The notes below the pieces were generated by a model. That model did no database searches. It was not told where the DNA came from and saw only the letters and a program-made list of their open reading frames with translations. The position numbers and the translations under genes are program-made. This document shows positions 13,076 to 26,004 of a stretch of 64,000 nucleotides of DNA, in pieces; within the stretch, counting starts at the first letter, position 1, and every line of letters starts with the position of its first letter. The DNA is from Stenopsyche tienmushanensis (Eukaryota > Arthropoda > Insecta > Trichoptera > Stenopsychidae). The stretch is taken from the NCBI GenBank assembly GCA_008973525.1, contig WACJ01000112.1, positions 124,001-188,000 of the forward strand, in the 5' to 3' direction.

Positions 13076-14319
13076 AATTTCACATTTTATTGATAAGAAT
13101 ATATGATTGTGCTCTAACTATCACAACTTAAATGCTAAAGCATTCGTTTGAATTATGATAAATATGAGACATAAGTCTTAACAAAATTAACACCTAATAG
13201 CACCAAGCTAACCATTGACCTGAAATTTAGATTATCTTGTGTAAATGTTAATTCAAGGCTCTTGTCTAAAAAACAACACCGCCGAGTATACATGAAAGAG
13301 CTACTGAATTAAGTTACACAAGTGTTGACTTAACAACTTAGTTGAGTACATCTGTAAAAGGATTTCCCCATTCAAAAACTTTCCACGTACATCTCCTTGC
13401 AGGTTCTGTTTTATTTATCCTGTACGTATACCCGCATATATAGCAATATTTATGATACCAATTCTTATCGCTATAAATGCATTCGTTTCAGCGAATTAGA
13501 GCCTTTATCTATGGGGGAGACCATTGAAACAACGGTCGGTTTTCTGACAATCAAATTGAAATGTCAAAGAGAATATCACATATGTATGAAATGAAGTTTT
13601 AAAGCTTTGCACTTTAGAAAATCGGTAGCAAATGCAAAGACGGCTTAAGAAGTCGTTCAAAAACTGATTGCATGTTTTTTTTTTTCTTTTACAAACTTAG
13701 TACTTGTTTTTGACTGGCGGAAATTAAAAAGCTTTGTCATTTTAAAATTTAGCTTCAACTGCGAAATTACTTTCCTTGCATGCAATTTGTTCTTGATCCA
13801 ATATTTGGATGACATATACTACAATAAAAATTGAAAATAACATCAAATCAATAACTTTTTTAACCATGCCATCATGTTATCTGCTATTATAGGTACAATT
13901 ATTATGAAATTTCTATAATTCAATATAAATAATAAGTTAGATTCGATTTTTTTATTATTCCCGAAAGTAAGTGTACTAAATTTTTATATTTTTTTTATAA
14001 AGAGTGAATTTGAAAAAAAACACAGGATATTGATGATACACTTATAATTATTTTTCGATCTAATCGACGCTCTTAAAAAGGTTCTTAAATGTATAATAAT
14101 GAAATTCAATATGAATATGAATCAATAATTTTATTTAAATTTATTGTTTGAAATCGGCTATATTTTTTTTATGAAAATTATCGAATATGCCATATCTGAT
14201 ATCGGACGTAGGCGATCTCCATAGGAGACTACAGGGGAAACGATTTATTAGGTGGAAGTTTCTCATTTGCTTACTTTACCATACGTGGTAAAGTAGGGAT
14301 AGGATTATTTAGTTAGGAA
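13076..14319. other. AT-rich sequence; one perfect 10-bp hairpin
   Basis: No gene visible. A perfect inverted repeat TACTTTACCA/TGGTAAAGTA with loop TACG lies at 14,272-14,295. A 65-codon plus frame at 13,397-13,594 shows no recognisable features. Confidence 0.45.
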
Positions 14320-14600
14320 TTATAATCCGTGTAGGAGAGGATTTATGAATGAGTGGCAAAATTTTCATTATTTTTAAATGATAATTTATTATTGCAAATT
14401 AAATCACTTAGTCACGGTGGTCCCTGCATAACTTTATATATTGCCTCAGTATTAACTTTTTCAAATTTAGGAGATCAGGGTAAATCTCATTTCCCAAATT
14501 TGTTGATACGGTGAAAATACTTTCCACAATCTGGACTTGAACCCAAACCTCAATAGTAAGAGTCCAGGATCAAAACCATATACCTTCACAAATTTTACAT
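14320..14600 (-). mobile_element. tRNA-derived SINE, copy c
   Basis: On the minus strand the head carries GGTTTGGGTTCAAGTCC (B-box-like, near 14,525-14,541). The body follows with GAGATTTACCCTGATCTCC and CTAAATTTGAAAAAGT, matching copies b, d and e. It ends near CATAAATCCTCTCCTAC. Confidence 0.55.
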
Positions 14601-14664
14601 ATAACAAATTTTGAATTCGTTTTGCTTTCCCTATGTAATTCAAATAGTAAAAGATTATTTTGGA

Positions 14665-14850
14665 TTTTTAATCAGGAGAGGATCTATGATTGAAATATAA
14701 AATTATCATTATCTTAAAATGATATTTTAACTATTATTTCAAATCAATCATTCATAAGTTATCCTATCTAACTTTATAAATCGTTTCAGTATTTAACTAC
14801 TACTCAAATCTAGGAAATCCTCTAGGAAATAATTCTGGTTCAAGATGATC
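14665..14850 (-). mobile_element. SINE-family copy d (headless)
   Basis: Body blocks of copy c recur about 340 bp downstream in the same orientation: AACTTTATAAATCG, CTCAAATCTAGGAAATC and the end block ATCATAGATCCTCTCCTG (minus strand). No tRNA-like head remains. Confidence 0.5.
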
Positions 14851-16448
14851 AATTGGATGTATTAATACTTGGTAACTCTTAGTGAGGTGGATATGAGGCG
14901 GAGTTCAGTTCATCCCAGAAGACTAACTGATTCTCATCCAATTCTTATGCAAACTTCCGGCAGGTGCAAAGCCTTAAAAATAATTTTATTGTGCAGCTTT
15001 TTTGTGTTTATAAATGTACGATGAATTTTTTCTCCCCTCTATACTTACATAATGATATGTTCGCTCTTATTAGGTATCTATTATACATACATTTTCGATT
15101 ATCAAATTCATCATGATTCCTGATTTATCCATGCTCATAACATATCTGCGATATAGAAAATGCAATGCAGACGGATTGTTAAGAATCAGTCATAAACGTT
15201 TAACTCTCCAACAATAAGCACGTCTGTCCGTTAAGCCATCCATGGAATTCTCAGCATCCGGCTTCAGTAACACATTGCATCACAAATGCAGCTCTATTTT
15301 CTTCTTTTTATAACACTCCGGTCTATATTTTCAGATTTTATTTCATTCAAATCGAAAATGAGATATTTTATTTTTATTGAAAAAATATTTCTACTTTTCT
15401 TCGCATTTATTGGTAGAATATTGTGAGAAAATGTTGAAAAAAAAAAATTATGTCACTGTTTGTTTCCTTTCCAGCATTTCTATTTTGATACTTCAAGTCC
15501 AGCCCAACCTCTGTTCGAACGTCACACTTATTGAGTGAATTATATTATGGACCGAAACGTGACACCATACGATAACGGTGCTTCGGTTTCCGATTAAGTC
15601 AGACAAAGAGAATATTTTAAAAAATTACAGCTATTAAGAAATAGCAAGCCCCCATTTCATACATTTAATTTCCCATTTGGGATGACGTTGCGCCGTTGCG
15701 AACAAATAATGAAATAACAAACGCTCATAAATATCTGTTCTGCGTTAACGAATCCCTTTTCAGCAAAATGGCTCCCGAACGAATTAGCATCCCTCAGCAG
15801 GCCCAACAGACCTTCCACGGCAAAAGGCGAATAATGAAATAAAATGGCCTCTCTTAATTACGCGTCCATATTTGGCCGATACCAAAATGTTAGCGTATAT
15901 TCTCTCCGGGGGCATGAAACTAAATTGGCAACGTACACTGTGTACGGTATCGTCCTAATGTACTTAATCCGATGCTGTGTACTGTACATGCTTATCTGAC
16001 CCCTCGTTCCTGTTATACTTCATTTGCATACGTCACATTTTGAAAAATCACAGAACAGGTGTACCGATCACTTTTGTAAAGCAATCACCCGCAACAATCA
16101 TTGTGCATATGTATGAAACATCTACAGTGAATTCCAGCTGAAAGAAACGCTTGAATGCCTCTCTAGGCTCTCATTTTCGCGTGGTTAATATCATGGAGAC
16201 TTTGCATGGGCATCATTAAAAATATTTATGTACGTATTATAATATACAGTAAGCTCTTCTTCTTTTATGAGGATTACGATCCTCTAAAGTTGGGTTTTAT
16301 AACACCAAGCTACATCACATCAAATAATTATTATAGTTATGTTATGATAAAAAAATTAATATATCAATACCATATATAACATATGCTGCATAATCGTATT
16401 TGTTGTGCATATGTTAATGTATATACATATTTTTTTATTTCTTTAATA
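14851..16448. other. Gene-free; contains a less AT-rich patch at 15,640-15,970
   Basis: The patch 15,640-15,970 has near-balanced composition, with GGGATGACGTTGCGCCG and CTCTCCGGGGGCATGAAAC. It has no open frame and no repeat partner in the window. It could be a conserved non-coding element or old transposon. The rest shows nothing. Confidence 0.4.
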
Positions 16449-16686
16449 TTAGGACATTCCTCATGAACGTTCGGAATTCGTAGTTGAAAATTAAAACGCC
16501 ATAACCATACTATTTATTCTATTTCTATTTAGTTCTACGAACCCTTGAATTACTTAATCACCGTTTAATAATTCATGCAGCACCCACTTATCCAACTTTT
16601 TAGCCTTTCTTATTGAAGCGAAATGACAAGAAATAGACTAAAATTTGATAAACTGAAATTTCGAATCTGCTTGTGCTACTAAGTAA
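16449..16686. mobile_element. Mariner-type MITE, 238 bp (same family as 49,531-50,158)
   Basis: Starts TTAGGACATTCCTCATGAAC after a TA and ends before a TA (16,687-16,688). The ends are imperfect inverted repeats with the same subterminal sequence (GTTCGGAATTCG/CTGAAATTTCGAAT). Internal blocks such as TTCTTATTGAAGCGAAATGA and AAGAAATAGAC are shared with the 49.5-kb copy. No coding capacity. Confidence 0.65.
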
Positions 16687-17768
16687 TACCATTAAGGTTA
16701 TTTAACCAGTATTTACTAGTTAATAATTTTTTTTTCTAAAATAATGATAATTTTCCAGCTCATAAAATTTGCAATAAATCTATCATCATGTGAAAGTAAT
16801 ACTTGATCAAATTATGAAACTTTTCTGAAAGACCTCATTGAATTTTTTTTCCACATTTAGATTGACCTTTGTAAGTTGAAAGAAGTCTTTAATAGGCTTA
16901 AAGAAAAAGATAGGCTTTGAAAATCAATGAAATCTAATATTAGAGTATGCAACTTAATTTGAATAGGATTCAAAGGGCAGTATTAATAATATCATTCGTA
17001 CATTAAAATATATTTTGAAATAATTTTCACTGAAATGTTATCTAATATCAAAATGTATTCATTAACAATTTTATACATTTTTAATGCGTTTCATACTGTT
17101 AAAAATGCCGATGAAATATCAATAAAGGCATGGAAATATATTACGGAAAATTATTATATTTTATTACGTATATACATAAAATACGAGTATATACATTCAA
17201 ATAAAATATCTGCAAATACAAGAATAGATGAAAAGAAATATGGAGAGCTTACAATTTATCAAAAGAGTTCGAAATGTTGAGTTCTATATCAGTATCTACC
17301 CAGATTTCCATATCAGTAGGCACTATTGTGGATTTAGGAGTTGGACAAAAGAGTCAAAAGTTGTTCGAAGCTTTTTTCCTTTTTATGTATCCATCTCGAT
17401 GAATTTTTGAAGATTCCATATTTAATTTTCCGAACATTTACTTTCATTTTCATTAAGCAAGATTCTGCATTATCATAATTTTATGATTTGGTATAAACAC
17501 ACATGAGAATGTCCAAATTTAAATCGTTCACTAGACGATATGCTATTTTAACTGGCTATATGCTTTCTTGGTTATTTTATTCCAATCCTTCATGGCTTAG
17601 GTAGTTTATCATTGTGTAACTTAATATCAATATTGATTATAATAAATTTAACTTTAAAATGGCTCGGTAACTATAAATCGAAATCTTACATAAATATTTT
17701 GATAGTAATAAATTAAAGGGAGCAATTCCTTTAGACGCTCTAAAATGGTGATAAAATAGGTGTATACA
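16687..17768. other. AT-rich sequence without recognisable genes
   Basis: Two short plus frames (17,035-17,280 and 17,228-17,410) are AT-driven, overlap each other and resemble nothing. No repeat seen. Confidence 0.45.
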
Positions 17769-17826
17769 GGGCCGTAACTAGGGTATGATGCGCCCGTGGT
17801 AGGAATCTAAATTGCGCCACCCCCCC
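17769..17826 (+). mobile_element. Possible DNA-transposon end next to the 56-bp array
   Basis: CAGGGCCGTAACTAGGGTAT followed by GCGCCCGTGG has the look of a terminal sequence of a non-autonomous DNA transposon (hAT-like). I could not find a matching inverted end downstream, so the limits are unknown. Confidence 0.3.
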
Positions 17827-17882
17827 TCCAACAAAAAAAGTTTTAAAAAAATGACGAAAATGAGATAATTTCAAATAAAAAA

Positions 17883-18401
17883 ATGGATTTCTTTCGGGAA
17901 ATGGTCACTTTTAGGATCAAAATCATGGACGTAAAATAATGGATTTCTTTCGGGAAATGGTCACTTTTAGGATCAAAATCATGGACGTAAAATAATGGAT
18001 TTCTTTCGGGAAAGGGTCACTTTTAGGATCAAAATTATGGACGTAAAAAAATGGATTTCTTTCGGGAAATGGTCACTTTTAGGATCAAAATCATGGACGT
18101 AAAAAAATGGATTTCTTTCGGGAAATGGTCACTTTTAGGATCAAAATCATGGACGTTAAATAATGGATTTCTTTCGGGAAATGGTCACTTTTAGGATCAA
18201 AATCATGGACGTAAAATAATGGATTTCTTTCGGGAAATGGTCACTTTTAGGATCAAAATCATGGACGTAAAATAATGGATTTCTTTCGGGAAATGGTTAC
18301 TTTTAGGATCAAAATCATGGACGTAAAAAAATGGATTTCTTTCGGGAAATGGTCACTTTTAGGATCAAAATCATGGACGTAAAATAATAGATTTCTTTCG
18401 G
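17883..18401 (+). repeat. Tandem repeat, 56-bp unit, nine full copies plus a partial
   Basis: Units start at 17,883, 17,939, 17,995, 18,051, 18,107, 18,163, 18,219, 18,275 and 18,331, with a partial at 18,387. Each begins ATGGATTTCTTTCGGG and includes GGTCACTTTTAGGATC and ATCATGGACGTAAA. Units differ at only one to three positions, so the array is young or homogenised. It begins about 60 bp after the transposon-like sequence at 17,769. Confidence 0.97.
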
Positions 18402-21400
18402 CTTTCGTCTTAGAAAGACTCCTACGGTTCTACCTTGCTACCCGAGCTTCATCGGTATTTTCAGCAAAGACTTTTCAGTAGGTGCCAATAATTAAATTTA
18501 ATGTATTCATCATCTTCAAAATGAAGCTGTAGTCTAAATATTAAATATCTCAGCGGCAATGTATGTTAATGTTTTATTCCGAATTTTGTCTTGTATACTG
18601 TACTCTCATATGTTATGTATTTCGAAGCACGTAATTTAAAAAAAAACTATTTGGTTTGCCGCCCTTAATACGTTGGCCGAAAGAATAATTATTTGACAGT
18701 GCATCAATATTGATAAGTAAAAGTTGTTATTTATATCTCGCATAGCGTAATAAATAGTAGCCCTACTCTAAAGCAGATAAAAACCAATAAAACGTTTGCT
18801 AAATATGCTTTACATTGAATAGGTTTTTAGCTTCATAATGTTCAAATATATTTTATGAAAAAAATTATGCTAAAAATAAATATGGTCGGCAGTTTAAGCC
18901 TCAAAGGGTTGATATTTGCCCCAAAGCAGTTAGACTAGGATTTCTAGCGAATGTACAACCCAAGCTCTTAGTAAATTTTTCATGAAATAATAAAAGAGCT
19001 TTTCAACGAGATCGTAAAGCAAGCTCTCAGTTTTTATATAAAGTCAACTTAATTGTAACTATAATATTCAACTACCCTATCTCATTCTAATTAAACTTCA
19101 ACATGTAATGAATTTTTCTAACAATATTAAGACTTAAATACCCGATATTATGTAATAGCTTGCAGGATACGAATTCAGCGCGATTGAGATCGATCAAGCT
19201 TGAAAGCAGATATCTTCGTTTCAACCAAACTTAATAACCTCGTTCATATTTGAACGTCGCATTTGAATCCAAATATACTTTACAAATACACCTAAAACCA
19301 CGAATATCACTCTAGCATATTGAAATTATCGCATATGAACCTGCCATAATCCAATTTGCTATCATACTTGATGCACTAACTTCGACGTCTTAATGCTACT
19401 AATTATTAACAATCGAAGAAATACAGATATCATATAAACTTTTAGTTCGTTTAAACTTATATTTCTATATTAAAAAGAACCAATATCAAAAATATACACA
19501 CATGGAACATATTAATTCAGCTTCAAACAATTCACGCTCGACTAAATATTGAACGTAAATTAAACTGTCGAAATGCAAACACCGTTACTAACTTTTCATC
19601 GAGCGTAAACCATCCCCTATTTTAATTTCAAAATAAATTTCTAACCGACTACAATAGAATGCAACAGGGCGAATTTCATCAAAAATATTCACCATTCGTT
19701 TTAATAATTTTCATCCTCCTTTTTCTTTACTGCTTATATATTATATTTATATATACCATTTTTTCTCACTCGCAAAATCTTGCTTCCACTTATTCTGTTT
19801 CCATGGTGTTTTACGATACATATATATATAAAAATGCGTGCTTTTATTTCAGGCAAAACGCAGATGTAATTTAGAAAGATCAAATTAGACGCTTGTCATC
19901 TCTGATTCTCTCCACACTTATCAGACTGGAGAAAAACGTATATTTGATAACTGTATTTTCGTCGTTGAGGGCAAAAATACTATATTTAATATGAAAAGTA
20001 TGATATGTTATATAAATATTAAATCAAATCCCAACACAAAATAGTACATTGGTCTATCAAACTGTCAGATATACAAAATACGAAGGGCATTATAGAATGA
20101 TTTAAATGCATCATGTAATAGAGCAAATATTATATTTTTTAGTTTATGCTTCCATTGAGAATGCTCAAAAATAACCGATGTTCAACTTAAAGTGTTCAGT
20201 TGAACATTGGTTATATCAGATTCATTTGAATGGACTTCTTTGGGAAGAATTGGTTTTTAAAACACGCATAAGGCGTGTCTGATATACGAACATCCACATG
20301 TACTTTGATACTTTATCATAAATTATTTATCATCATAAATATGTTATCGTAAGAGGAACCATTAAATTACAAGCCGTTTGTAGAGAATTCTTGATAAATG
20401 GTTCGCTCACTTTTCCATTAAAATATACGCACAAAAGAAAACGTCTTAGAGTTAAATTATTTTCTAAGTTCGTCTTAAATCAAATTCGTATTTGTTGTAT
20501 TTTTTTCGTTTTTTTTTTTTGAGAATTTGACATTAAGTCAAACATTTTCCGTAATACGACCGTCAGCGCTCTTTCGTAGATTTTACGAGACTTTTTCCCG
20601 TTTTATGATTATTGCTACCCTTGCAAGAATTTTGATAAAATGTGATATAATTTTGCAAGGCGAATAGTAACAATGATGAAATATATCTGCACTTTTAAAG
20701 CCTTTGAAAATTTTCCTGGAAAACCTTTTGTATACAGAGCCATTCTTCTCCGGAATCACAGAGCATTTCCGCTTAACGCTGCCTTTTAGCATTTTTGGGG
20801 CTTTCTGATCTATTTATTATATCCACGTAATTCTACGGGGTACTTTAGCTGGAAAAAGCGCTATACAATTTTTCATGAGCAGTTTGACTTTTCCTGAATC
20901 ACGAAAAACATTTGTGGGCACGATGTATTTTTTACAGCAGTCAAATCATTTATCAAATTTGAAACCTAATGTATTGTATTTTTTTACTATCTAATGGTCG
21001 TTTCTTTATTTAGCATCCTTCAACAATTTATCATTGCATCTTCGTTACATTCACACGTTTCGTCTATATATCTGTGAGTAACCAAAGATCGCTTCAAGTC
21101 TCATTAATCAAAGATTCGTATTCCCTTGTGAATATTGTCGTCAAAGGCTTCTGGTAGAAGGTAACGATACACAAATAGAATTAGCAACCGAGGCAGTTCT
21201 TCTCAAACGAAATTGTTAATTTTATCTCAATTTAATTTAAGAAAAATCGATAATATAATACTTTGAATATAAATTTACTCCGCGAAGTTTATCTAACTGT
21301 ATACTGTAATCCTTGGAAATTTTACCATCGCAATATATCATAATGAACGGCTCACAGTGAAACAATTTAAGCTTTTCAAATCTGAGAATATCATGCCAAA

Positions 21401-24400
21401 AAGAAAGACCCTTATTTCAATAAAGTTAAATTATTTAAACGCAAAAAATTTTTCAACATACTAAATTATAACTAATTCAAGATATATGCTGACAAAAATT
21501 AAAATTGAAATATAAAATTAGGTAATGGATACATCTTAATTAATTTATTGCTCTAAAAGCTTTGCAGTTTGAAACAAGTTGCATTTTTTAGAAAAAAAAT
21601 CTATAATTTAATACAGTTGTTTAGAATTAACAGAGGATTAAAATCAAAAGAAATTAATACTATCGGTAACTTTAAAAAAATAATAGTAATTGGGGGTTGA
21701 AAGATCGGGACAGTGTTCCAAATTTACTAGAACTGATCTCTATAAAACCATTGAGAAACTAATGGCATAACATAGCTGTTTTTGAACTATCGTAAAAAAT
21801 CATCAAAAACTTGGGAAAAAAATAGACAAAGAAATGTCAAGCATTATCTAGCACTTATTGAGCAAAAACCATTTGAATCCTCGAAAATCCTTAAAAATGA
21901 TTTTTCTTGATTTAGTCAGATAGAGGGAAAAATTTAATACAAATTTTACAGCATGAAAATACAACAGCAAGAATCACCCAAAAAAAAAAGAACAGGGAGC
22001 ATGATTTTGAAGCCTTACAAAACTTATCTGATTATCATAGTTTCAAATTTGTAGAATCACTTCGTAGCAAAATGTTTTCTTCTTAAGATGTCAAAAATCA
22101 TTCGTTATAATTCTTCAACAAAAAACCAACAATTTTACACCAGAAGTTTTATAGAAAAGGTTATGAATAATAATGGGAGTCATTTTACATAATAATATCC
22201 TGCAGGTTTTTCATCATAAAATATTATTATTTCTTTCCACTTTACCATTCATTTTCCAAATACTCCGCTGAGACCAAAAAATACAGATTGTGGTAGAACT
22301 ACTCAGTTCCTTGATTCTTTGGTCCAATCTGTATAAACGATGATAATAAATTGTTGCTGTAATCGTTTCATCTGGTTTTAATAACCTAAAGTGGTCTTAA
22401 CACCGCAAATATCCTATAAAATACCAAGGATGATCTTATAAAACCTTAATCTTGACTTAAAAATTAAAGGAACTGAACTTTTTCGTTATCATCTTAAAAT
22501 AGTACTTGCAATTCCCCAATACACATTATATTAATTTTACAAATCCTTTTTACATATATATTCACTATAGGCATAAAATGAATCAATAATCTGTAACGAT
22601 TTTATAATAGATTTACCAATGATCTAATAGAAAAAGCATCAAATTTTAAATGCCTTCAATTGTCTAATTTTGATCGTAAAAAACGTGTTAATCGAATACA
22701 TAATTCCAAAAAATCTATCATTGTCATAAAAATATAGTTGATTTAGACTTAAACAATTGCAGCAATATTTACTTGTGTATATAAATACTTTGTAATATGT
22801 AATTGTACCGTGAATTTCAAATTAGTGTAGTTCTATTGTAGTTTACTACAAGTAGTTTACATAAATGTTAGACAAAGGACCTTTTATTACACTATTTAAA
22901 GACAACGCCAACTCTCACTAAAGTGAAACTCTAACTCAAGCTTGATATTCTCGATGGTCAATGCATTTAAAGGATTCGACGTGAAATTTCTTTATCGGAC
23001 GATTTCTTAAAATTGAGTATCAAGTTCTGGAGATAAAAAAGATCGAAGTTGACACAAAATTGCCAGAGGTACTGAAATTGAAGAACGATACTGGAATGAT
23101 ATAATTTGTTCCTAGATATTCGATATTATGTGTAACTTTAGAAGTATTCCATTTTTACAATTTTCGTTTGTGTGTCTGTGGGAACGCTTGACAAATAAAA
23201 TATTATGAAAATGGTTTGTAATACGAGTATTTTTAAGGCGTCATCTCACTTTGACGGCCCAAGAAAGAGGCTCTTTTAACAATTTTTGAAATGATTTTTT
23301 TTTGAGATTTATTATGGCACTCTTATATAATACTAAAAAAATAAATCGTATTTAAATATATATATAGGAATGTAAAATAAATATAAAATAATTCCTTTTT
23401 GTCAATAACCAAACAATGGCGGACAGTTACAAATTATCCAAGGACGCCAAAAACCTAGTTATGCCTCTGTTTTGAATTTATCAAAGGCATCACAATACCC
23501 TTACCAGAAATTAGCATCAATGTTTTATATTCAAATACAAAATTTCGAATTTATTTGAGTTCTTCGTTAGTTGTGAAATGAGATTTATTCATCTCTCGTC
23601 TATTTATCAGAGAATACTAAAATTTAATCCGAGCGCTTCATAGAACACAAATGATACTTTATAAATTTAATTAAGGACGATATCCATGACATTTTCATGG
23701 CTATCATGTAACGAATTTTCATCCATGTTAGTATGATACACGATAGCAGAAAATTTCAATATGGAACTAACATCGTCTGACTTTGCTAATGGACGATGTG
23801 TTTGACGTCGAGTCTGTTAACGATCTTCCAAATGCAACTGCCAAATGTGTATAAAGTTGTACATCGTTACAGCCAGAAACTCCAACCCTCGCCATGTCGA
23901 AATCCTCCCTAAAACGAGTCTTTCAAATTATAAACTAATCAAAATATACTCATGCTCGCTTGGTGAATACCACTATTTCAGCTGGTTAAATTTGTCCACC
24001 TGTATTTCTCAAACAGTGAGAAAATAAATCAGGAAACTTGCTGTGTGTTGGACGTGTTATTGTTTACGAGTCGCAATATATTAAGCGGAAGATCTTCATT
24101 GTTTCCTAGAAAATGTAAAAAATAACAAACAACCATATTACACATGAGATACTGCAGTTTTATACAATAAATAAATACGAATCTGATATGTTATTATATA
24201 GAACAGAACAGAAATTTCATACATTTATCCTTGTGTAACAATTTGGTCTTTGACAAAAATAGCGTGAAAATGAGGCATTCAAATCCAAATATGGGATTGG
24301 GTAATTTGTTTTGTCAATATGCTAGAATTTTTTTCCATTTTTTTGTAATAAAAGATTATATTGACCAATACGTTATTACGCGATATCCAAATTGACATAT

Positions 24401-25304
24401 CACGCTATTTTATGTCCAAAATAAGGCAATATTAACCCGTATAGGAAATTTGTTCTTTCTCGTTCGATAAATAAATAATTTATCCGATGGAATAAATTCG
24501 TGAGAAAGGCGAAATCAAGAACGGAAACGCGTTGTCAAGGGTAGAACGGAAGCAAAAACTAGACTTAATGTATAGAATATACCTTAAAAAAAAATATACG
24601 GAATGGCAAACACATTTTTTTCGCCAAATTATTTAATGGAATTTTGAAAATGGATATGTCTGATTATGATAAATTACTACTTTCCGTCGAAAATGTATTT
24701 GTAATACCTAGAAATTTGATAAGAGCTCAATGTCGTACTTAATTGACAAGAATTATGAATATATGGTCGAGACCAAAATACAAAACAACATAATTTCACT
24801 AAAATGCTTCACCAAAAGCGTCAAGAGACACTTTTTAAAATTGATTTTTGAGCTGAAGAAAATTTCTTCCAATTAAATTCTTAAGCTCTTCTACAACAAT
24901 TATTAAATTAATCTGTCGATGTAAGTAGAAGACAAATACGAATAAGATTCCTGATAGATTATGTAGACTGTAGTGAAAAAATAACGAACATCACACTATT
25001 GGACAGCCTGGAAAAAGACCAACACAAGATCCTTTCCCTGGAGTCAATATTTTCATATTATTGTGTATGAGCCCATATTACTTTATGAAAAATATTTTTG
25101 TAATATCGATAATATAACTATTTGATAAAGGATCAATTTACTTTACGATAAAGAACATGGAGCAAATTCATTGAAATAATTAAAACCTGCTGAAAATATC
25201 AAGACTTATGAACAGTTATTCAAAACGAAAACTGGATGTAAATTTATCTTAATACATGCTACATTTATTGTCAATATAATGAGTAAGATTCTATAACATC
25301 CATA
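18402..25304. other. Long AT-rich stretch without recognisable genes
   Basis: No frame longer than about 75 codons resembles a protein family. A short 44-nt hairpin sits at 20,171-20,214 (listed separately). A less AT-rich patch at 20,540-20,900 has a 69-codon minus frame (20,583-20,792) with no recognisable features. Poly-A and poly-T runs are frequent. Confidence 0.45.
20171..20214. repeat. Hairpin: 17-bp inverted repeat with 10-nt loop
   Basis: The arms ATAACCGATGTTCAACT (20,171-20,187) and AGTTGAACATTGGTTAT (20,198-20,214) pair at 16 of 17 positions. The exception is a G-T that would be a wobble pair in RNA. The loop is TAAAGTGTTC. Pairing does not extend beyond the arms. Confidence 0.9.
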
Positions 25305-25585
25305 TTTTCCATCAGTTGTCTCGATCCAGGTTTACCCTGATTTCTTGGATCTGAAAAAATAAATATTGAAGCAAATTGTAAAACCGTGCAGGATTGCCTA
25401 TGATTTGCTGTACTTGCATTATTAAATGAATTAAAATGTCTTTTAAAATTGATGATGATATCGCTATTTATGCATAGAGGATTTATTAACAAAATATATT
25501 CAAATAATTCTGTCCAAACTGAATCACATATGGAAGACAATGAGAAACTACTGCATGAAAAATTCTTTCCCAGGAAACGTTTCTT
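25305..25585 (+). mobile_element. SINE-family copy e
   Basis: Blocks CCAGGTTTACCCTGATTTC, TTGGATCTGAAAAAATAAAT, CGTGCAGGATTG and an end block CATGAAAAATTCTTTCCCAG match copies b, c and d in order. The minus-strand 89-codon frame over it is not a gene. Confidence 0.5.
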
Positions 25586-25854
25586 GATGAGATTATCTAT
25601 ATCAGATAATTAATAAATTATCTTAAGAAGAAGAATCTGATGTATAATACAATGCAAATATATTAATAATATGTTTCCATATTTGGAAAATAGAAACGTT
25701 TTTTAATTTTTTCCATGGCAACGACTCTTCCATAGAAAATAATTTTGCACAAGAAAATTATGGGTAAAAATATTTCACGTAAAGATTTTTGAAATGAAAC
25801 TTGTATGGTCGCGATAGAGTAAGTTGAGCTGAACAAGACGAAAGGTAAAACTCC
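25586..25854. other. AT-rich sequence, nothing recognisable
   Basis: Short gap between a SINE copy and a dispersed repeat. A minus frame at 25,663-25,917 is chance and crosses into the repeat. Confidence 0.4.
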
Positions 25855-26004
25855 AAGCAGGTCGGAAAGAGAGGGAGAGTTGTTTCTGTTATATCCGTCT
25901 CTGTCGCACACACACATACAAAGACATGCTACGTCTATCCACCGCGTCGCCTAGACGTATCATAAAATAACTGGTAGCACTTTTTATATATTACACAAAC
26001 ACAG
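25855..26004 (+). repeat. Dispersed repeat family A, copy 1
   Basis: Reads GGAAAGAGAGGGAGAG, TGTTTCTGTTATATCC, TCTCTGTCGCACACAC and ends in TTTTATATATTACACAAACA. The ends match the reverse complement of the copy at 32,386-32,600. The middle is more diverged and holds a short CA run. Confidence 0.5.

Noticed and set aside
17883..18401. CRISPR array
   Set aside because: The 56-bp units are contiguous near-identical copies with no variable spacers, in a eukaryotic genome.
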